In this document: one piece after another, positions 1 to 9,374 of the stretch
Layout of the letters: every line of letters starts with the position of its first letter
How positions within the stretch are numbered: position 1 is the first letter of the stretch
Assembly (NCBI GenBank): GCA_017854775.1
Contig: JAFMHC010000002.1
Coordinates: 1-64,000, forward strand
DNA from: Gammaproteobacteria bacterium
GTDB lineage: Bacteria > Pseudomonadota > Gammaproteobacteria > Arenicellales > Arenicellaceae
Length of the DNA stretch: 64,000 nucleotides
Direction of reading: 5' to 3'
The notes under the pieces: model-generated
What the model saw: the letters and a program-made list of their open reading frames with translations, nothing else
The model's database searches: none
Told to the model about the DNA's origin: nothing
Position numbers and translations under genes: made by a program

Positions 1-67
1 CACTTCAATCCTAATCAGTTGATTTTAATGTGATAAGTTAACGGGACAGCAGTGAGGGGAAATAAAA

Positions 68-1504
68 ATGAAAATCGTCAATAAGCTTCTAACTGCCTTA
101 TTTGTCATAGGCCTAAGCGCGGTGTCGACTGCGTCATACGCAACAATAACATTTAGCCAGAATGTTACGCCGGATGTTATTTTTGGTTCTGGAAATTCTA
201 ATGGGAATTTCACCATCGACAGCCGTGGAGTAATCGAACTGGGTCTACGCGCGAAAATACCGTTCGCAGGAACGATAAATAGCAATGGAGATGGTACGTA
301 TAGTTACACACTTGCCGAAACCGATCATGACAATGATGCGTCGACACCCAATCGTTGGAATTTTGATTGGACCGTAAATATTGATTCAAACAATAGCTCA
401 GCGCTCAACTTGGAGGATTATACCTACGAACTAGGTCTAGATTCGGACCCAAGCTTGGCTACAAATTTTCTAGTCTTTAATCCTATTACGCCAACCGCTG
501 AAACGCCCTATTTTGATCATAGTATAGGTAACAATTCAACCGGTAACGGCGCAGGCATTGAAGCGCCGTCTGGAAATGGCGCTGCGTACTCATCGCTGTT
601 GGCTGCCAACAATGTTTTGCAGCAGTCATGGCGCTACGCCTTTTTTGCAGGTTCCGAACCTTTGAATAGCTATGACCCTGAAGTCGCCGGCTCGTACGTA
701 ATATATTTGCTTGCTCGAAATACGCAAGGTGCCGTTGTCGCCAGAACTGAGATACAGGTGCTTATTGAGGGTGCCTCAGCATCGCTTGCAAATGATGTAA
801 CACCAGATGTTATTTTCGGCTCTGGAAATGCCAATGGCAATTTCACCGTCAATAAAAACAATGGCGTAGAGACAGGCTTAAGAGCGAAAATACCCTTCTC
901 TGGGGTAACTAATTTCAATCGTGACGGTACTTATAGCTACAGCCTTTCGGAAACAGATCATGATGGCATTGGCGCATCGGCTAATCGCTGGAACTTCGAC
1001 TGGACCGTCAACGTGGATGCCAGTAACGGTGGCACATCCAAACTCAATCAGTATACCTACGAAATCGGGCTGGACGGCGATCCAAGTTTAGCTACCGACT
1101 TTCTAGTATTCGATCCGATTACACCGAGCCCCGCAACACCATTCTACGATCATTCCATCGGCAACAATGCAACAGCCAACGGCGGTGGTGCCGAAGCTAG
1201 CGATGGTCCCAGCTACACGGATCTTTTAGCGGCAAACAGTGTGCTGCAGCAATCATGGCGCTATAGTTTTTTTCCAGCCGGAGCATTAGCTAGCTACAAC
1301 CCCACAGCTCCTGGCACTTATGCTGTTGCTGTTTACTTACTAGTTAAAGATCAGAGCGGCGCGGTGGTGTCGAGAAGCGACATACAAGTTCTGATTGGCG
1401 GCGCCTTAGCCGCACCAGAACCACAACCTGAACCAGAAAAGGACCTCAGCTTATGCCCAGTCGTTAAGACCCAAATGGGCAAAGTTTTTGTGTTCTGTTT
1501 ATAG
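68..1504 (+). CDS. Secreted protein with two tandem ~210-residue repeats, function unknown
   Basis: The 478-residue product has a clear Sec signal peptide (residues 1-25, cleavage after ASYA), so it is exported. The mature part consists of two copies of one domain, roughly residues 26-237 and 238-447. Both contain VTPDVIFGSGN, GLRAKIPF, RWNFDWTVN, DPSLAT, DHSIGNN and LQQSWRY in the same order. A Pro/Glu-rich linker (PEPQPEPEK) precedes a short tail holding the only two cysteines (LCPVV and VFCL), which could form a disulfide. A GAGGGG-like ribosome site lies just before the ATG. I do not recognise the family. There is no PEP-CTERM or LPXTG-type sorting motif. It stands alone and is followed by a 28-bp palindrome. 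Confidence 0.85.
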   Translation: MKIVNKLLTALFVIGLSAVSTASYATITFSQNVTPDVIFGSGNSNGNFTIDSRGVIELGLRAKIPFAGTINSNGDGTYSYTLAETDHDNDASTPNRWNFDWTVNIDSNNSSALNLEDYTYELGLDSDPSLATNFLVFNPITPTAETPYFDHSIGNNSTGNGAGIEAPSGNGAAYSSLLAANNVLQQSWRYAFFAGSEPLNSYDPEVAGSYVIYLLARNTQGAVVARTEIQVLIEGASASLANDVTPDVIFGSGNANGNFTVNKNNGVETGLRAKIPFSGVTNFNRDGTYSYSLSETDHDGIGASANRWNFDWTVNVDASNGGTSKLNQYTYEIGLDGDPSLATDFLVFDPITPSPATPFYDHSIGNNATANGGGAEASDGPSYTDLLAANSVLQQSWRYSFFPAGALASYNPTAPGTYAVAVYLLVKDQSGAVVSRSDIQVLIGGALAAPEPQPEPEKDLSLCPVVKTQMGKVFVFCL

Positions 1505-1534
1505 TAACTGCTTGTCATAACAACGAGGTTTAGC

Positions 1535-1562
1535 CGTCTGCCCACCAATTGGTGGGCAGACG
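1535..1562. terminator. Perfect 28-bp palindrome, possible bidirectional terminator
   Basis: CGTCTGCCCACCAA is followed directly by its reverse complement. It lies 31 bases after the stop of the upstream gene and between two converging genes, which fits a transcript-end hairpin. There is no T-tract on either side, so intrinsic termination is uncertain. Confidence 0.5.
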
Positions 1563-1630
1563 CACTGCTCATAAGTCATTAAGTTGAATGATGACGCTAT
1601 TGCGGATGTAGCCCCTTCACTCAACTGCGT

Positions 1631-2305
1631 CTAAAGCTGAAAAATAGCGCTGGGTTTACCATCTTTTTGTTTGGCGGACTGGTAACTTGGCACTTGCTTA
1701 ATACGTGCGACCCACGCTTCGCAATTGGGGTATTTTTCTTTCAGCAGACCTTTGCTATGCGCGGATTCTATTGGGTAGCTCAACATCATATCCGCGGCGG
1801 TGATTGACTCACCGGCGAACCAACCGGTTGCGGCAAGATCGGCCTCGGCTTTGTCTAATAGTAATTTTAGTCTTGGTTCAACCATTGCGCTAGTGGCCTT
1901 AGCAAGCACTGCTTTGATCAACGGACGAATCAAAGCCGGAGAGCGTTTTTCAAGAGTTTGAAATACAATACTCATTAATAACATGGGCATAAAAGAGCCC
2001 TGCGCTGCATGAAACCAAAACAAATAGTCTGTTCTTGCCGCTGAATTTGCCGCCGGCCGTAAGGGCGAGTCAGGGTGTTGATCTAAAATATAATCAAATA
2101 TTGCGCTGGTTTCCGCTAGGTTTAGATCACCGTCGGTGATAACCGGCGACGTGCCTAATGGTGAAACCGCTTTATAGTCTGCCGGTGCTAGGCTTGTTTT
2201 TTTATCTCGCTGATATAATTTAAGCTCATAGTCAGTGCCCAGTTCTTCGAGCAGCCAAAGCACACGGTATGATTGTGAGTATTCGAGATGATGGAGGCTT
2301 AGCAT
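1631..2305 (-). CDS. Glutathione S-transferase family protein
   Basis: The 224-residue length is typical for a cytosolic GST. The N-terminal thioredoxin-fold half contains EYSQSYRVLWLLEELG and the cis-proline/gamma-glutamyl recognition stretch GTSPVITDGDLNLAETSAI (residues ~52-70). The C-terminal half is helical and includes ITAADMMLSYPIE, the usual GST N-capping region. It probably conjugates or reduces with glutathione in the cytoplasm; the substrate cannot be told. The first-helix Ser (YSQSYR) could be the catalytic residue, but this is inference. The start is supported by an AGGAAA ribosome site about ten bases upstream. It is monocistronic and converges with the gene to its left. Confidence 0.9.
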   Translation of the reverse strand: MLSLHHLEYSQSYRVLWLLEELGTDYELKLYQRDKKTSLAPADYKAVSPLGTSPVITDGDLNLAETSAIFDYILDQHPDSPLRPAANSAARTDYLFWFHAAQGSFMPMLLMSIVFQTLEKRSPALIRPLIKAVLAKATSAMVEPRLKLLLDKAEADLAATGWFAGESITAADMMLSYPIESAHSKGLLKEKYPNCEAWVARIKQVPSYQSAKQKDGKPSAIFQL

Positions 2306-2544
2306 GGTTGTTTCCTGTTTCTAAAACATAGCGTTGAGCTTGCTAGTTTAAGCTTTTATGCGGTTTGTGTGCGGTAAATTGTAGCGGGCGATGCGAATGC
2401 TGGTTATTTGAAATAACGGGTTTTGTGCCGGAGAGGTTTTAAGGCGAGATAATATTTCCTGCTAATTTGAATCTAAAAACGGTAAAACGGCATCTAAGCG
2501 TATAAGGACATTATTTAAATTCACGCTAACACGAGGGAAACTTT

Positions 2545-2895
2545 ATGAGCGCATTAATTACCACCACGTCTAATATCGGCAGCAACGAATATAAAACCCA
2601 CGCATTGGTTTCCTATATTTTATTAGCAATCGGTTTATTTACCGCGATCCCGCTGCTTTTCGGCGCGATTTGGGCAATGATTCAAAAGAAAGGCGCCGTC
2701 GGCACCGTTTATCATAGCCATCTAGTTAACGCCACGCGGGTATTCTGGTGGAGTCTGTTTTGGACAATTATCGGTGCGATCTTTGCCGTCATATTCATTG
2801 GCTATGCTATTTGGGCGGTAACATGGTTGTGGGTTCTTTACAGAATTGTCGATGGTTTGGCAAAAATCTTATCCGACCAACCTTACCCTGTTTAG
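2545..2895 (+). CDS. Small membrane protein, DUF4870-like
   Basis: This 116-residue protein has an N-terminal soluble stretch of about 20 residues and three hydrophobic segments (roughly residues 25-47, 68-88 and 88-105, the last two almost continuous). The arrangement and the motif HSHLVNATRVFWW resemble the DUF4870 group of small inner-membrane proteins, which have no established biochemical function. A GAGGGAAA ribosome site precedes the ATG. The gene is single and ends before a strong inverted repeat. The DUF4870 assignment comes from overall layout and should be treated as tentative. Confidence 0.75.
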   Translation: MSALITTTSNIGSNEYKTHALVSYILLAIGLFTAIPLLFGAIWAMIQKKGAVGTVYHSHLVNATRVFWWSLFWTIIGAIFAVIFIGYAIWAVTWLWVLYRIVDGLAKILSDQPYPV

Positions 2896-2939
2896 CATCA
2901 CAACAGGTGTTGACTTGAGGCTTCGGACTTAAGACTTGA

Positions 2940-2971
2940 TATGCTTAATTTAGAACGCTAAATTAAGCATA
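2940..2971. terminator. Bidirectional terminator hairpin
   Basis: A perfect 14-bp stem (TATGCTTAATTTAG with its complement) closes a four-base AACG loop. It sits between two converging genes that end at 2895 and 2986. Confidence 0.7.
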
Positions 2972-2985
2972 CTATTCAACACCTA

Positions 2986-3660
2986 TTATTTTTGTGCTAG
3001 GTAAATGGTGTGTTTACTACCTTTACCTTTATGCGCTCTAACGGTTTTAAAACTTACCTTAAACTTCGCCTTTTTCAACTTCTTAGTAAACCTTGGATCA
3101 TGCCAAGCTGACCATACCGCTAACATTCCGTTAGGACGCAGTGTTTCGCGTATCGCGTTTAAGCTCTCGATTGAATATAGTTCGCTGTTATCGTCGTGGG
3201 TAAATGCTTCAGGACCATTATCAACATCTAATAAAATAGCATCGTAGCTCGCTTGTTTAGTCATAAAAAGCTCAGCCACATCACCTAAATAGACCCGAAC
3301 TCGATCATCATTAAGTGGCCGACCAGCAACCTCGCCTAGTGGCCCCTTGTTCCATTCAATGATTTCCGGAACCAATTCAGCAACCAGAACTTCAGAACTC
3401 GGAGATGTCGCTTTCAGCGCGGCCGACAGAGTAAAACCCATACCCATACCACCAACTAACACCTTGGTATTTTCAAGCCCCTGAATGTGAGCACAGCCTA
3501 ATTCAGCCAACGCCAACTCGGAAGAATACATGCGACTAGACATTAACTCGCCGTGCACCCCTGTTAGCCGAATAGCAAAGTCATTGTCACGCTGAGACAG
3601 CTTCAATTCACCGCCGTCATTAGGGATTTTGGCGGTGCCCAGTAAAATAGTAGGGATCAT
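2986..3660 (-). CDS. Spermidine synthase-like (SpeE-fold) methyltransferase family protein
   Basis: The 224-residue product has the Rossmann-type core of the spermidine synthase/methyltransferase superfamily. The nucleotide-binding loop is VLVGGMGMGFTLSAAL (residues ~68-83). An acidic strand-end (VAELVPEIIEW) follows, then LGDVAEL and the catalytic-region strand YDAILLDVDNGPEAF. It is shorter than true SpeE (about 280 residues) and lacks most of the N-terminal beta domain. It may be a stand-alone methyltransferase or aminopropyltransferase-like enzyme rather than a real spermidine synthase. No polyamine genes lie nearby. Confidence 0.85.
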   Translation of the reverse strand: MIPTILLGTAKIPNDGGELKLSQRDNDFAIRLTGVHGELMSSRMYSSELALAELGCAHIQGLENTKVLVGGMGMGFTLSAALKATSPSSEVLVAELVPEIIEWNKGPLGEVAGRPLNDDRVRVYLGDVAELFMTKQASYDAILLDVDNGPEAFTHDDNSELYSIESLNAIRETLRPNGMLAVWSAWHDPRFTKKLKKAKFKVSFKTVRAHKGKGSKHTIYLAQK

Positions 3661-3806
3661 GATTTGTCTTTTGATAGATCAGAAAAAAGAGGAAGTTGAT
3701 CGTTCAATTCTAACATGATTATCTCTCGTCGGTGGCACCACACTAATAGTTAATCGGCTTACTAGTTACGAGAATACGACTTATCATCGTTTGCTATTAT
3801 CGGCAC

Positions 3807-3834
3807 AGAGCCATGCTTAGCTAAGCATGGCTCT
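3807..3834. terminator. Perfect 28-bp palindrome downstream of the TonB receptor gene
   Basis: AGAGCCATGCTTAG is followed directly by its exact reverse complement. It lies 19 bases beyond the stop of the receptor gene read on the minus strand. It probably acts as a transcript-end hairpin, although there is no T-tract. Confidence 0.55.
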
Positions 3835-3852
3835 ACATTGATAAACAATTTT

Positions 3853-6087
3853 TTAAAACTGCTTTGAAAACTCTACGCCCCAAAAACGAGGCTCATTGAT
3901 AAAAGCGGTTGGATTTAAAAAATCAAGAGCACCGTCTGCGACAATTTCATTGGTAATATTTCGACCGACCAGAGCCAGATCTATTGTTTCATCGGCGTTT
4001 TTATAACCCAACCTCAGACCTCCGATCCATCGCTTTTCAGCTACAAACTCGACCGACTCGTATAAGAAAATATTGGAGTCACTGCGGTAATTCCAGTCTG
4101 TGCTGGCATAAAGTTTACCGGACTGAAGCTGATGGTCGTAATCAAGCGAAAAGTTAGCCAGCCATTCAGGGGCTCGCGGCAGCGGATTGCCATCAACGGA
4201 AACTAGATTTACAGTACCGAAAAATCCCAGAAACGTATCTACGATTGGGTCTAGCGGTGTGCACAATGGGGTTGAAGAACAAAGCTCAGTATTTAAGTTA
4301 GGGTCTTTGATTTCGGTATCGTTGTAACTTAGGTTTGCACTAAACCTTAAGTTCTCGGTGACAAGCATTTCAAACTCGGTTTCAAAACCGGCACCGTCAA
4401 CTTTATCCGCATTGAGCAACTCATTGGTGTTGCCAGTACCACCGGTCGCGGTCAGTTGTTGATCGTCGATTGTGTAGGCGTATATCGCTGAGTTCCAACG
4501 TGCGCGCCCGTCAAATAGATCGGCCTTGAAGCCAATCTCAAACGAGGTGATGTCTTCAGTATCAGCTTGGCTGGTGAAACCGAAGCGACCTAGCGTTACT
4601 GGGCCACGTGAAGCGGTGGCAAGGCGTGAATACACCGACCAATCATCATTCAGCTCGTAATTAAGTGCTAATTCATAACTTATAAAATCATCATTTGCAT
4701 CGATACGCGCCGCAGGAGCAAATGAACCTGGACCCGGAACCACCTGTAGATCTTTATCGTCATCGGTGTAGCGTAAGCCAGCGGTTAATGAGGCTTTATC
4801 GGTCAGGCTATATTCGATTTGGCCAAAGATCGCCGCCGAAGTAGTATCCTGCACCGCTTGAGTTAATTGGGTCCGACTGCCATCGTTAGCGAAGTCAGAA
4901 CTGTCTACGGTAATCGACTCGTCTAAATAATAAGCGCCGACCTGATAGAAAACTCGACCAACGTCACCCGATAAACGAATTTCTTGGGTGAATTGGCTGT
5001 GATCTGATAAGCCGTCGCCCGACGACACACTAAAAAACGCTTGTTGACCTAGTTGACCAATCGCTTCAGGGCCACCTTGCACGCCGCCATCAATATCAGC
5101 ACGAGAAAAGCTGTCTAGCGTATCGTATGAGGTAATAGTCGTTAGCGTTTTATCATTGCCAAGATTGAATTCTAGCTTTGCACTGGCACCAAATTGATCC
5201 AAATCAAAGCCTGATAACGATTGGTCGTGCGAGAAACGTTCTTCGTCAAAGCCTGGGCGCAAACCTTCAACACCAGGGGTAAACGCATTGGCATAGAAAA
5301 GCTGCGGTTGATCGCCGTCTTGTTTAAAACCATGAACGTTAATCAAGGCCGAAAAATTGTCATTTGGTTCCGCTAACACCTGAACTCGGTAAGCAAATTC
5401 GTCGAATTCACCGGTGTCGTCGCCAGCACCATTGAATGTGTTGTCTAACCAGTCGCCACGCTCTAAGTACTTGAAGGAGGCTCGAGCTGAGACCGTGTCT
5501 GATAGAGCGCCGCCGTAAGCGCCCTCTAGGCTAACTGTTTCGCGGCTGCCATAGCCAGCTTTAATATAACCGCTAGCGTCTTGCGATGGTTTGACCGAAT
5601 CGACTTTAATCACGCCAGCCGTTGTACTGCGACCAAAAAGAGTTCCCTGCGGGCCCTTAAGTACTTCGATCTGCGCTATATCAAATAGCGGGAAGCTCTT
5701 AAGCACCGAGTTCTCTAAATTCACTTCATCATAGATTAGCGAGACTGGTTGAGTGGCATTAACATCAAAGTCATAGTTACCTAGACCACGAATGTAAAAG
5801 CGCGGTGATTGACGACCATTAGATGACTCAATTTGCAGGCTTGGCACGCGGCCCGCCAGTGCACGAATATTTTCGCCGGCACCAAGAAAGTCTTTGACTT
5901 CATCAGCGCTGATCGCTGATACGGCGGACGGGATTTGCTGCAACGTTTGCTCACGTTTTTGCGCCGTCACAACGATTTCTTCTAAGGTTAAAGTCGCCGA
6001 TTGCGCTGAGGCAGTATTAACAGCGATTAAGCCACTAGTGAGTAATAGTGCCGAGCTAACGGCACATGATAAATAGGTTCTCTTCAT
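3853..6087 (-). CDS. TonB-dependent outer-membrane receptor, substrate unknown
   Basis: The product of about 744 residues is an outer-membrane gated channel. A signal peptide (MKRTYLSCAVSSALLLTSGL, cleavage near ASAQ) is followed by a TonB-box-like region (LEEIVVTAQKR). Next comes a plug with RGLGNYDFD and GPQGTLFGRSTTAGVI (about residues 95-160), then a long beta-barrel ending in the aromatic C-terminus EFSKQF. I chose the ATG at 6087; a TTG four codons upstream would add MDPI. It resembles the receptors with an IVVTAQKR box that are common in marine Proteobacteria. No neighbouring enzyme or regulator indicates a ligand. It stands alone, with an A/T-rich promoter region upstream. Confidence 0.9.
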   Translation of the reverse strand: MKRTYLSCAVSSALLLTSGLIAVNTASAQSATLTLEEIVVTAQKREQTLQQIPSAVSAISADEVKDFLGAGENIRALAGRVPSLQIESSNGRQSPRFYIRGLGNYDFDVNATQPVSLIYDEVNLENSVLKSFPLFDIAQIEVLKGPQGTLFGRSTTAGVIKVDSVKPSQDASGYIKAGYGSRETVSLEGAYGGALSDTVSARASFKYLERGDWLDNTFNGAGDDTGEFDEFAYRVQVLAEPNDNFSALINVHGFKQDGDQPQLFYANAFTPGVEGLRPGFDEERFSHDQSLSGFDLDQFGASAKLEFNLGNDKTLTTITSYDTLDSFSRADIDGGVQGGPEAIGQLGQQAFFSVSSGDGLSDHSQFTQEIRLSGDVGRVFYQVGAYYLDESITVDSSDFANDGSRTQLTQAVQDTTSAAIFGQIEYSLTDKASLTAGLRYTDDDKDLQVVPGPGSFAPAARIDANDDFISYELALNYELNDDWSVYSRLATASRGPVTLGRFGFTSQADTEDITSFEIGFKADLFDGRARWNSAIYAYTIDDQQLTATGGTGNTNELLNADKVDGAGFETEFEMLVTENLRFSANLSYNDTEIKDPNLNTELCSSTPLCTPLDPIVDTFLGFFGTVNLVSVDGNPLPRAPEWLANFSLDYDHQLQSGKLYASTDWNYRSDSNIFLYESVEFVAEKRWIGGLRLGYKNADETIDLALVGRNITNEIVADGALDFLNPTAFINEPRFWGVEFSKQF

Positions 6088-6430
6088 AATTGGGTCCAAG
6101 GTTAATTGGGAAACTAAGAATTTATCATTAATGCAACTGATTATCTTTACTGTAATAACAAATACCGAAACTAAATTAATTATGAATAATATTGAAAATC
6201 CAGAAAGCTTTGATGAGTGCCAAAAACGGTAGAGCGGCCGGAACGGCCCCTAAGATAGACGACGGATGGCGAGCCCTGCCAGACTTTGCACGCTAGGCTT
6301 ATTGCTGCACTAAAGTAAGGCTAAGAAAAAGCAAAACTTTGCCGCAAACATATAGGCCCAACGCGATTTTCAAACTATAGCAACGACTAGCCTACTGTCG
6401 GTTTCAGTTATTAATCCAGAGCAAATACAA
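6088..6430. other. Intergenic region between receptor gene and DoxX gene
   Basis: These 343 bases hold the leader and promoter region of the leftward receptor gene (very A/T-rich at 6110-6200) and the 3' flank of the DoxX gene. I see no conserved ORF, no convincing hairpin and no RNA gene. Confidence 0.5.
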
Positions 6431-6790
6431 CTAAAAGGCGGGGCGGTCCTTTCGACGCCTTACTATAATATTAATCAATAGCAGACTGATAACAAACGCT
6501 GGTATGCCGTTCACCGCGGACTCATAGACAACGTGGAAATAGAGTGCGCCGGTCATTATTATTAGCAATCCGACAGCAGCGAGAGAGCTCACTCTTCGTA
6601 TCCACAAACCGATACCACCTAGTACCTCACAAAGGCCGATGAAATAGCCGAACCAAACAGGTAAACCCATTATTGAAAAGGACATGTGCACCTGCTCTAC
6701 GCCTGCGAGTTTAGCCGCGCCACCCGCGACAAGGGCTAAACTTGCCAAACTTAAACTAACCCAAAAACCAATCTTCACTGCTTTATTCAT
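6431..6790 (-). CDS. DoxX family membrane protein
   Basis: This is an integral inner-membrane protein of about 119 residues with four predicted transmembrane helices, the standard DoxX layout. The typical region AGGAAKLAGVEQVHMSFSI and the segment YFIGLCEVLGGIGLWI are visible, and the tail is basic (IIVRRRKDR). DoxX-type proteins are linked to redox or quinone-related functions, but the role here is unknown. The start at 6790 (MNKAVKIG) has a GGAG ribosome site six bases upstream, so it is preferred to a start five codons earlier. It is divergent from the LysR gene at 6969, which may control it. Confidence 0.88.
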   Translation of the reverse strand: MNKAVKIGFWVSLSLASLALVAGGAAKLAGVEQVHMSFSIMGLPVWFGYFIGLCEVLGGIGLWIRRVSSLAAVGLLIIMTGALYFHVVYESAVNGIPAFVISLLLINIIVRRRKDRPAF

Positions 6791-6849
6791 GTCTGTCTCC
6801 AACATGCTAATTATCTAAATATTGGTTGTTCACACAGAACAATCCAGAC

Positions 6850-6922
6850 GATTCGTCACATTCACTAGCGAATCACATATTAGATAGCTTACAGACTCGC
6901 ATTATAAAAAAATATCTAATAT
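6850..6922. promoter_or_regulatory. Candidate regulator-binding region between doxX and lysR
   Basis: Two inverted repeats lie in the divergent promoter region. One is GATTCG (6850-6855) with CGAATC (6869-6874). The other is ATATTAGATA (6877-6886) with TATCTAATAT (6913-6922). Spaced dyads in a divergent lysR intergenic region are usual for LysR-type control; the assignment is inference. Confidence 0.4.
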
Positions 6923-6968
6923 ATTTTAATAACTCATTAATTAAAAGTTTACTTGTTATGGAGTAGCA

Positions 6969-7868
6969 ATGAAGCTCGACCAACTCAATATGTTTAAATC
7001 CGTTGCCGAATCAGGATCACTTAGCGGCGCAAGTCGTCAACTAAATAAAACCCAACCGGCCATCAGCCAGGGCATACGGCAGCTCGAAAGCTCGCTGAAG
7101 TTGGAATTATTCAGTCGTTCAGCTTACCGACTAGTGCTAACTGATGCAGGTAAAATAGTTTATCAGCGCGCGCTTAGAGTCTTGAATGAGACGTCTTCCC
7201 TACGCCAAATCGCTAACCATATTGGGTCGGGTAATGAGTCTCGTATCGCTCTGGCGATTGAGGCTTCTTTCGATTTGAAAATAATTTTACCCGTTCTTGA
7301 AGATGTCCAAGCTGAGTTTCCCGACACCCAAATTCTACTCAGACAAGAGTATATAAGTGGTGCTCTAGAAGCCCTAACCAATAAATTAGCAACGCTATGC
7401 ATTTCGCCGTTAGAGAGTGCCTTTCTAGCCGAAGCTAAAATAGAGCATCACTTTCTAGCCTCGGGCAGATTAGTCAATGTTGCCTCGCCGAAACTGATAT
7501 CACGGCATCCAGACTTAACAATTAGCCATCAACTAATCAATGAGTATCAAATAGTATTACAAGACACAGGGGTTGCGACTAAAGACAAAAGTTTTGGGGT
7601 GCAAGATGGCCAACGTTGTTGGTTCGTCAACGACTTCTCGACTAAGAAGATGTTGATCGAGCATGGCATGGGCTGGGGCAAGGTACCCTACTATCTTGTG
7701 CAAGAGAGTATTGATAGGGGCCAGTTACTGCTACTAAATCTAAGCGATAGTAAAAATGAAGTACTCTTGAGATATCAGGTGATTAAAAACCAAGATCAGG
7801 TGCTTGGGCCGGTTTCTCAGGTGCTATGGAATAAGCTTTTGGAGCATGCAGACATCCAACCCCTGTAA
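6969..7868 (+). CDS. LysR family transcriptional regulator
   Basis: The 299-residue length is standard for the family. The N-terminal winged helix-turn-helix is clear: MFKSVAESGSLSGASRQL, then KTQPAISQGIRQLESSL (recognition helix), then LFSRSAYRLVLTDAG. The effector-binding domain spans about residues 90-295. It probably controls the divergent doxX gene 178 bases away and its own gene. The inducer is unknown. The ATG is preceded by TTATGGAGTAG, a usable ribosome site. It converges on the efflux operon across a hairpin. Confidence 0.92.
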   Translation: MKLDQLNMFKSVAESGSLSGASRQLNKTQPAISQGIRQLESSLKLELFSRSAYRLVLTDAGKIVYQRALRVLNETSSLRQIANHIGSGNESRIALAIEASFDLKIILPVLEDVQAEFPDTQILLRQEYISGALEALTNKLATLCISPLESAFLAEAKIEHHFLASGRLVNVASPKLISRHPDLTISHQLINEYQIVLQDTGVATKDKSFGVQDGQRCWFVNDFSTKKMLIEHGMGWGKVPYYLVQESIDRGQLLLLNLSDSKNEVLLRYQVIKNQDQVLGPVSQVLWNKLLEHADIQPL

Positions 7869-7871
7869 ATC

Positions 7872-7903
7872 CTAACCGCCGGCACTCGACACCGGGCGGT
7901 TAG
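7872..7903. terminator. Bidirectional terminator between lysR and efflux operon
   Basis: A 9-bp stem (CTAACCGCC with GGCGGTTAG) closes a 14-base G/C-rich loop. It starts four bases after the lysR stop and lies just beyond the end of the convergent efflux operon. Confidence 0.6.
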
Positions 7904-7922
7904 CACAATATTCGCGCTGCAA

Positions 7923-9374
7923 TTAGCCAGCGCCCAACGACCTAAACACAGAAATTTGAGCAATAACGATGTCGTAGACACCTCGCCTAGCGGCAAGCTC
8001 AGCTTGCAACAATCTCTGCTCAGCATCCAGTAGGTCACGTAGTGACGAAGCTCCGAACTCATATTGAGCCTTGGCAATACGCGCAGCCTCCTGCGAATCT
8101 CGTAAGGCCGATTCGAGTAGCGGTTGTCGGTCGCGAGATGCCTTCTGACTTGCTAATGCCGTATTAAGGTCTTCCAAAGCGATCAAAATACTTTTTTCAT
8201 ACTCTGCAAATGCCGCTTTTGATCGATGTTCGGCTGCGTTTATCCGTTGCTTACCCAATAGCAAATCATTCAAAGACCAGGATAGCGTCGGGCCAAATGA
8301 GAACTGCAACGCATTGTCGTCAAACAATTGCTCGGACTGCTGAGCTGAGTAGCCGATCGAACCAACCAACGAGACTTGTGGAAACATAGAGGACACTGCC
8401 AACCCAACTTCGCTGACCGAGCCGGCCAGCTTGTGTTCTGCAGCCCGAACACTGGGTTGCCTACGAAGTAATTCTGACAACTCCCCAATCGGTAATTCCC
8501 GCGTTATATAGGTCGCTGAGCTGCGGCTTGATAATTGTTGTTGTAAGGCACCTGGCGCACGACCAGTAAGAACCGCTAAGCGAGCTTCAATTTGTGAAAT
8601 TGATGAGTCAATCGGCGGCATTGCCGCTTGACTGGACTGCAATTGAGCACGCGCATTAAAAACACTGACTTCAACGCCACGACCATATTTAAATAGCGCG
8701 TCGGCAATCCTGAGACTTTCTGTTTGTAAGCCGATATTACCCTCAAGGGTTTGGCGTTCAGATAATAACGACTGAAGTTGAAAGTATTGCGTTGTTACCT
8801 CACCAATGACCATCAGTTGTAGGCCACGCAACTGCATCAATTGGCTCTCATAATTACTTTTCGAAATCTGAATTTGTCGAGAGACTCTCCCAAACAAATC
8901 AAGCTCCCATTGCGGAGCGAAGCTTACTGAATAAAGTTCAACATCAGGAAAAGCGCTAGCTTGCTCAGACGCCGTTGTCGACGCACCCAATTGTTGTTGC
9001 AAACCGACCGCCGATTGACGACTTTCGCTTACGCTAGCGGATATTTCATCTGACGGCAGTCGCGCTAACCTAGCAAGCCGGAGGTTAGCGCGTGAGGCGC
9101 GTAGGTTGGCGCTTAGAGCATGTAAATCACGATTGTGCTCTAGCGCGTCATCAACCAGTTTAGACAGTCGATCATCCTCGAACACATCCCACCACTCGGT
9201 CAACACCTCATCGGTATTGCGATAGTCTGAGATTAGCATCCCGCCAGACAGTAGCGACTCCGTTTCTGGCGTTTTATATTGTGGGCCGATCATTGCGCAG
9301 CCGCTAACAACGAAGGCTAAAGTAGCCACTAAACTAAGCCGTAACAAGCGGCTTTTGAGGTTAATTATATTCAT
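7923..9374 (-). CDS. RND efflux outer-membrane channel (TolC/NodT family lipoprotein)
   Basis: This 483-residue protein is the outer-membrane factor of a tripartite efflux pump. The signal peptide ends in the lipobox VVSGC (cysteine 26), so it is a lipoprotein of the NodT type. Then come GPQYKTPE and WWDVFEDDRLSKLVDDAL, the usual first OEP repeat, and a second OEP repeat beginning near RRQPSVRAAEHKL. It ends in the coiled-coil-rich AQYEFGASSLRDLLDAEQRLL region. Its start overlaps the stop of the permease gene by four bases, which shows translational coupling. It is the last gene of the TetR-adaptor-permease-channel operon. Confidence 0.93.
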   Translation of the reverse strand: MNIINLKSRLLRLSLVATLAFVVSGCAMIGPQYKTPETESLLSGGMLISDYRNTDEVLTEWWDVFEDDRLSKLVDDALEHNRDLHALSANLRASRANLRLARLARLPSDEISASVSESRQSAVGLQQQLGASTTASEQASAFPDVELYSVSFAPQWELDLFGRVSRQIQISKSNYESQLMQLRGLQLMVIGEVTTQYFQLQSLLSERQTLEGNIGLQTESLRIADALFKYGRGVEVSVFNARAQLQSSQAAMPPIDSSISQIEARLAVLTGRAPGALQQQLSSRSSATYITRELPIGELSELLRRQPSVRAAEHKLAGSVSEVGLAVSSMFPQVSLVGSIGYSAQQSEQLFDDNALQFSFGPTLSWSLNDLLLGKQRINAAEHRSKAAFAEYEKSILIALEDLNTALASQKASRDRQPLLESALRDSQEAARIAKAQYEFGASSLRDLLDAEQRLLQAELAARRGVYDIVIAQISVFRSLGAG

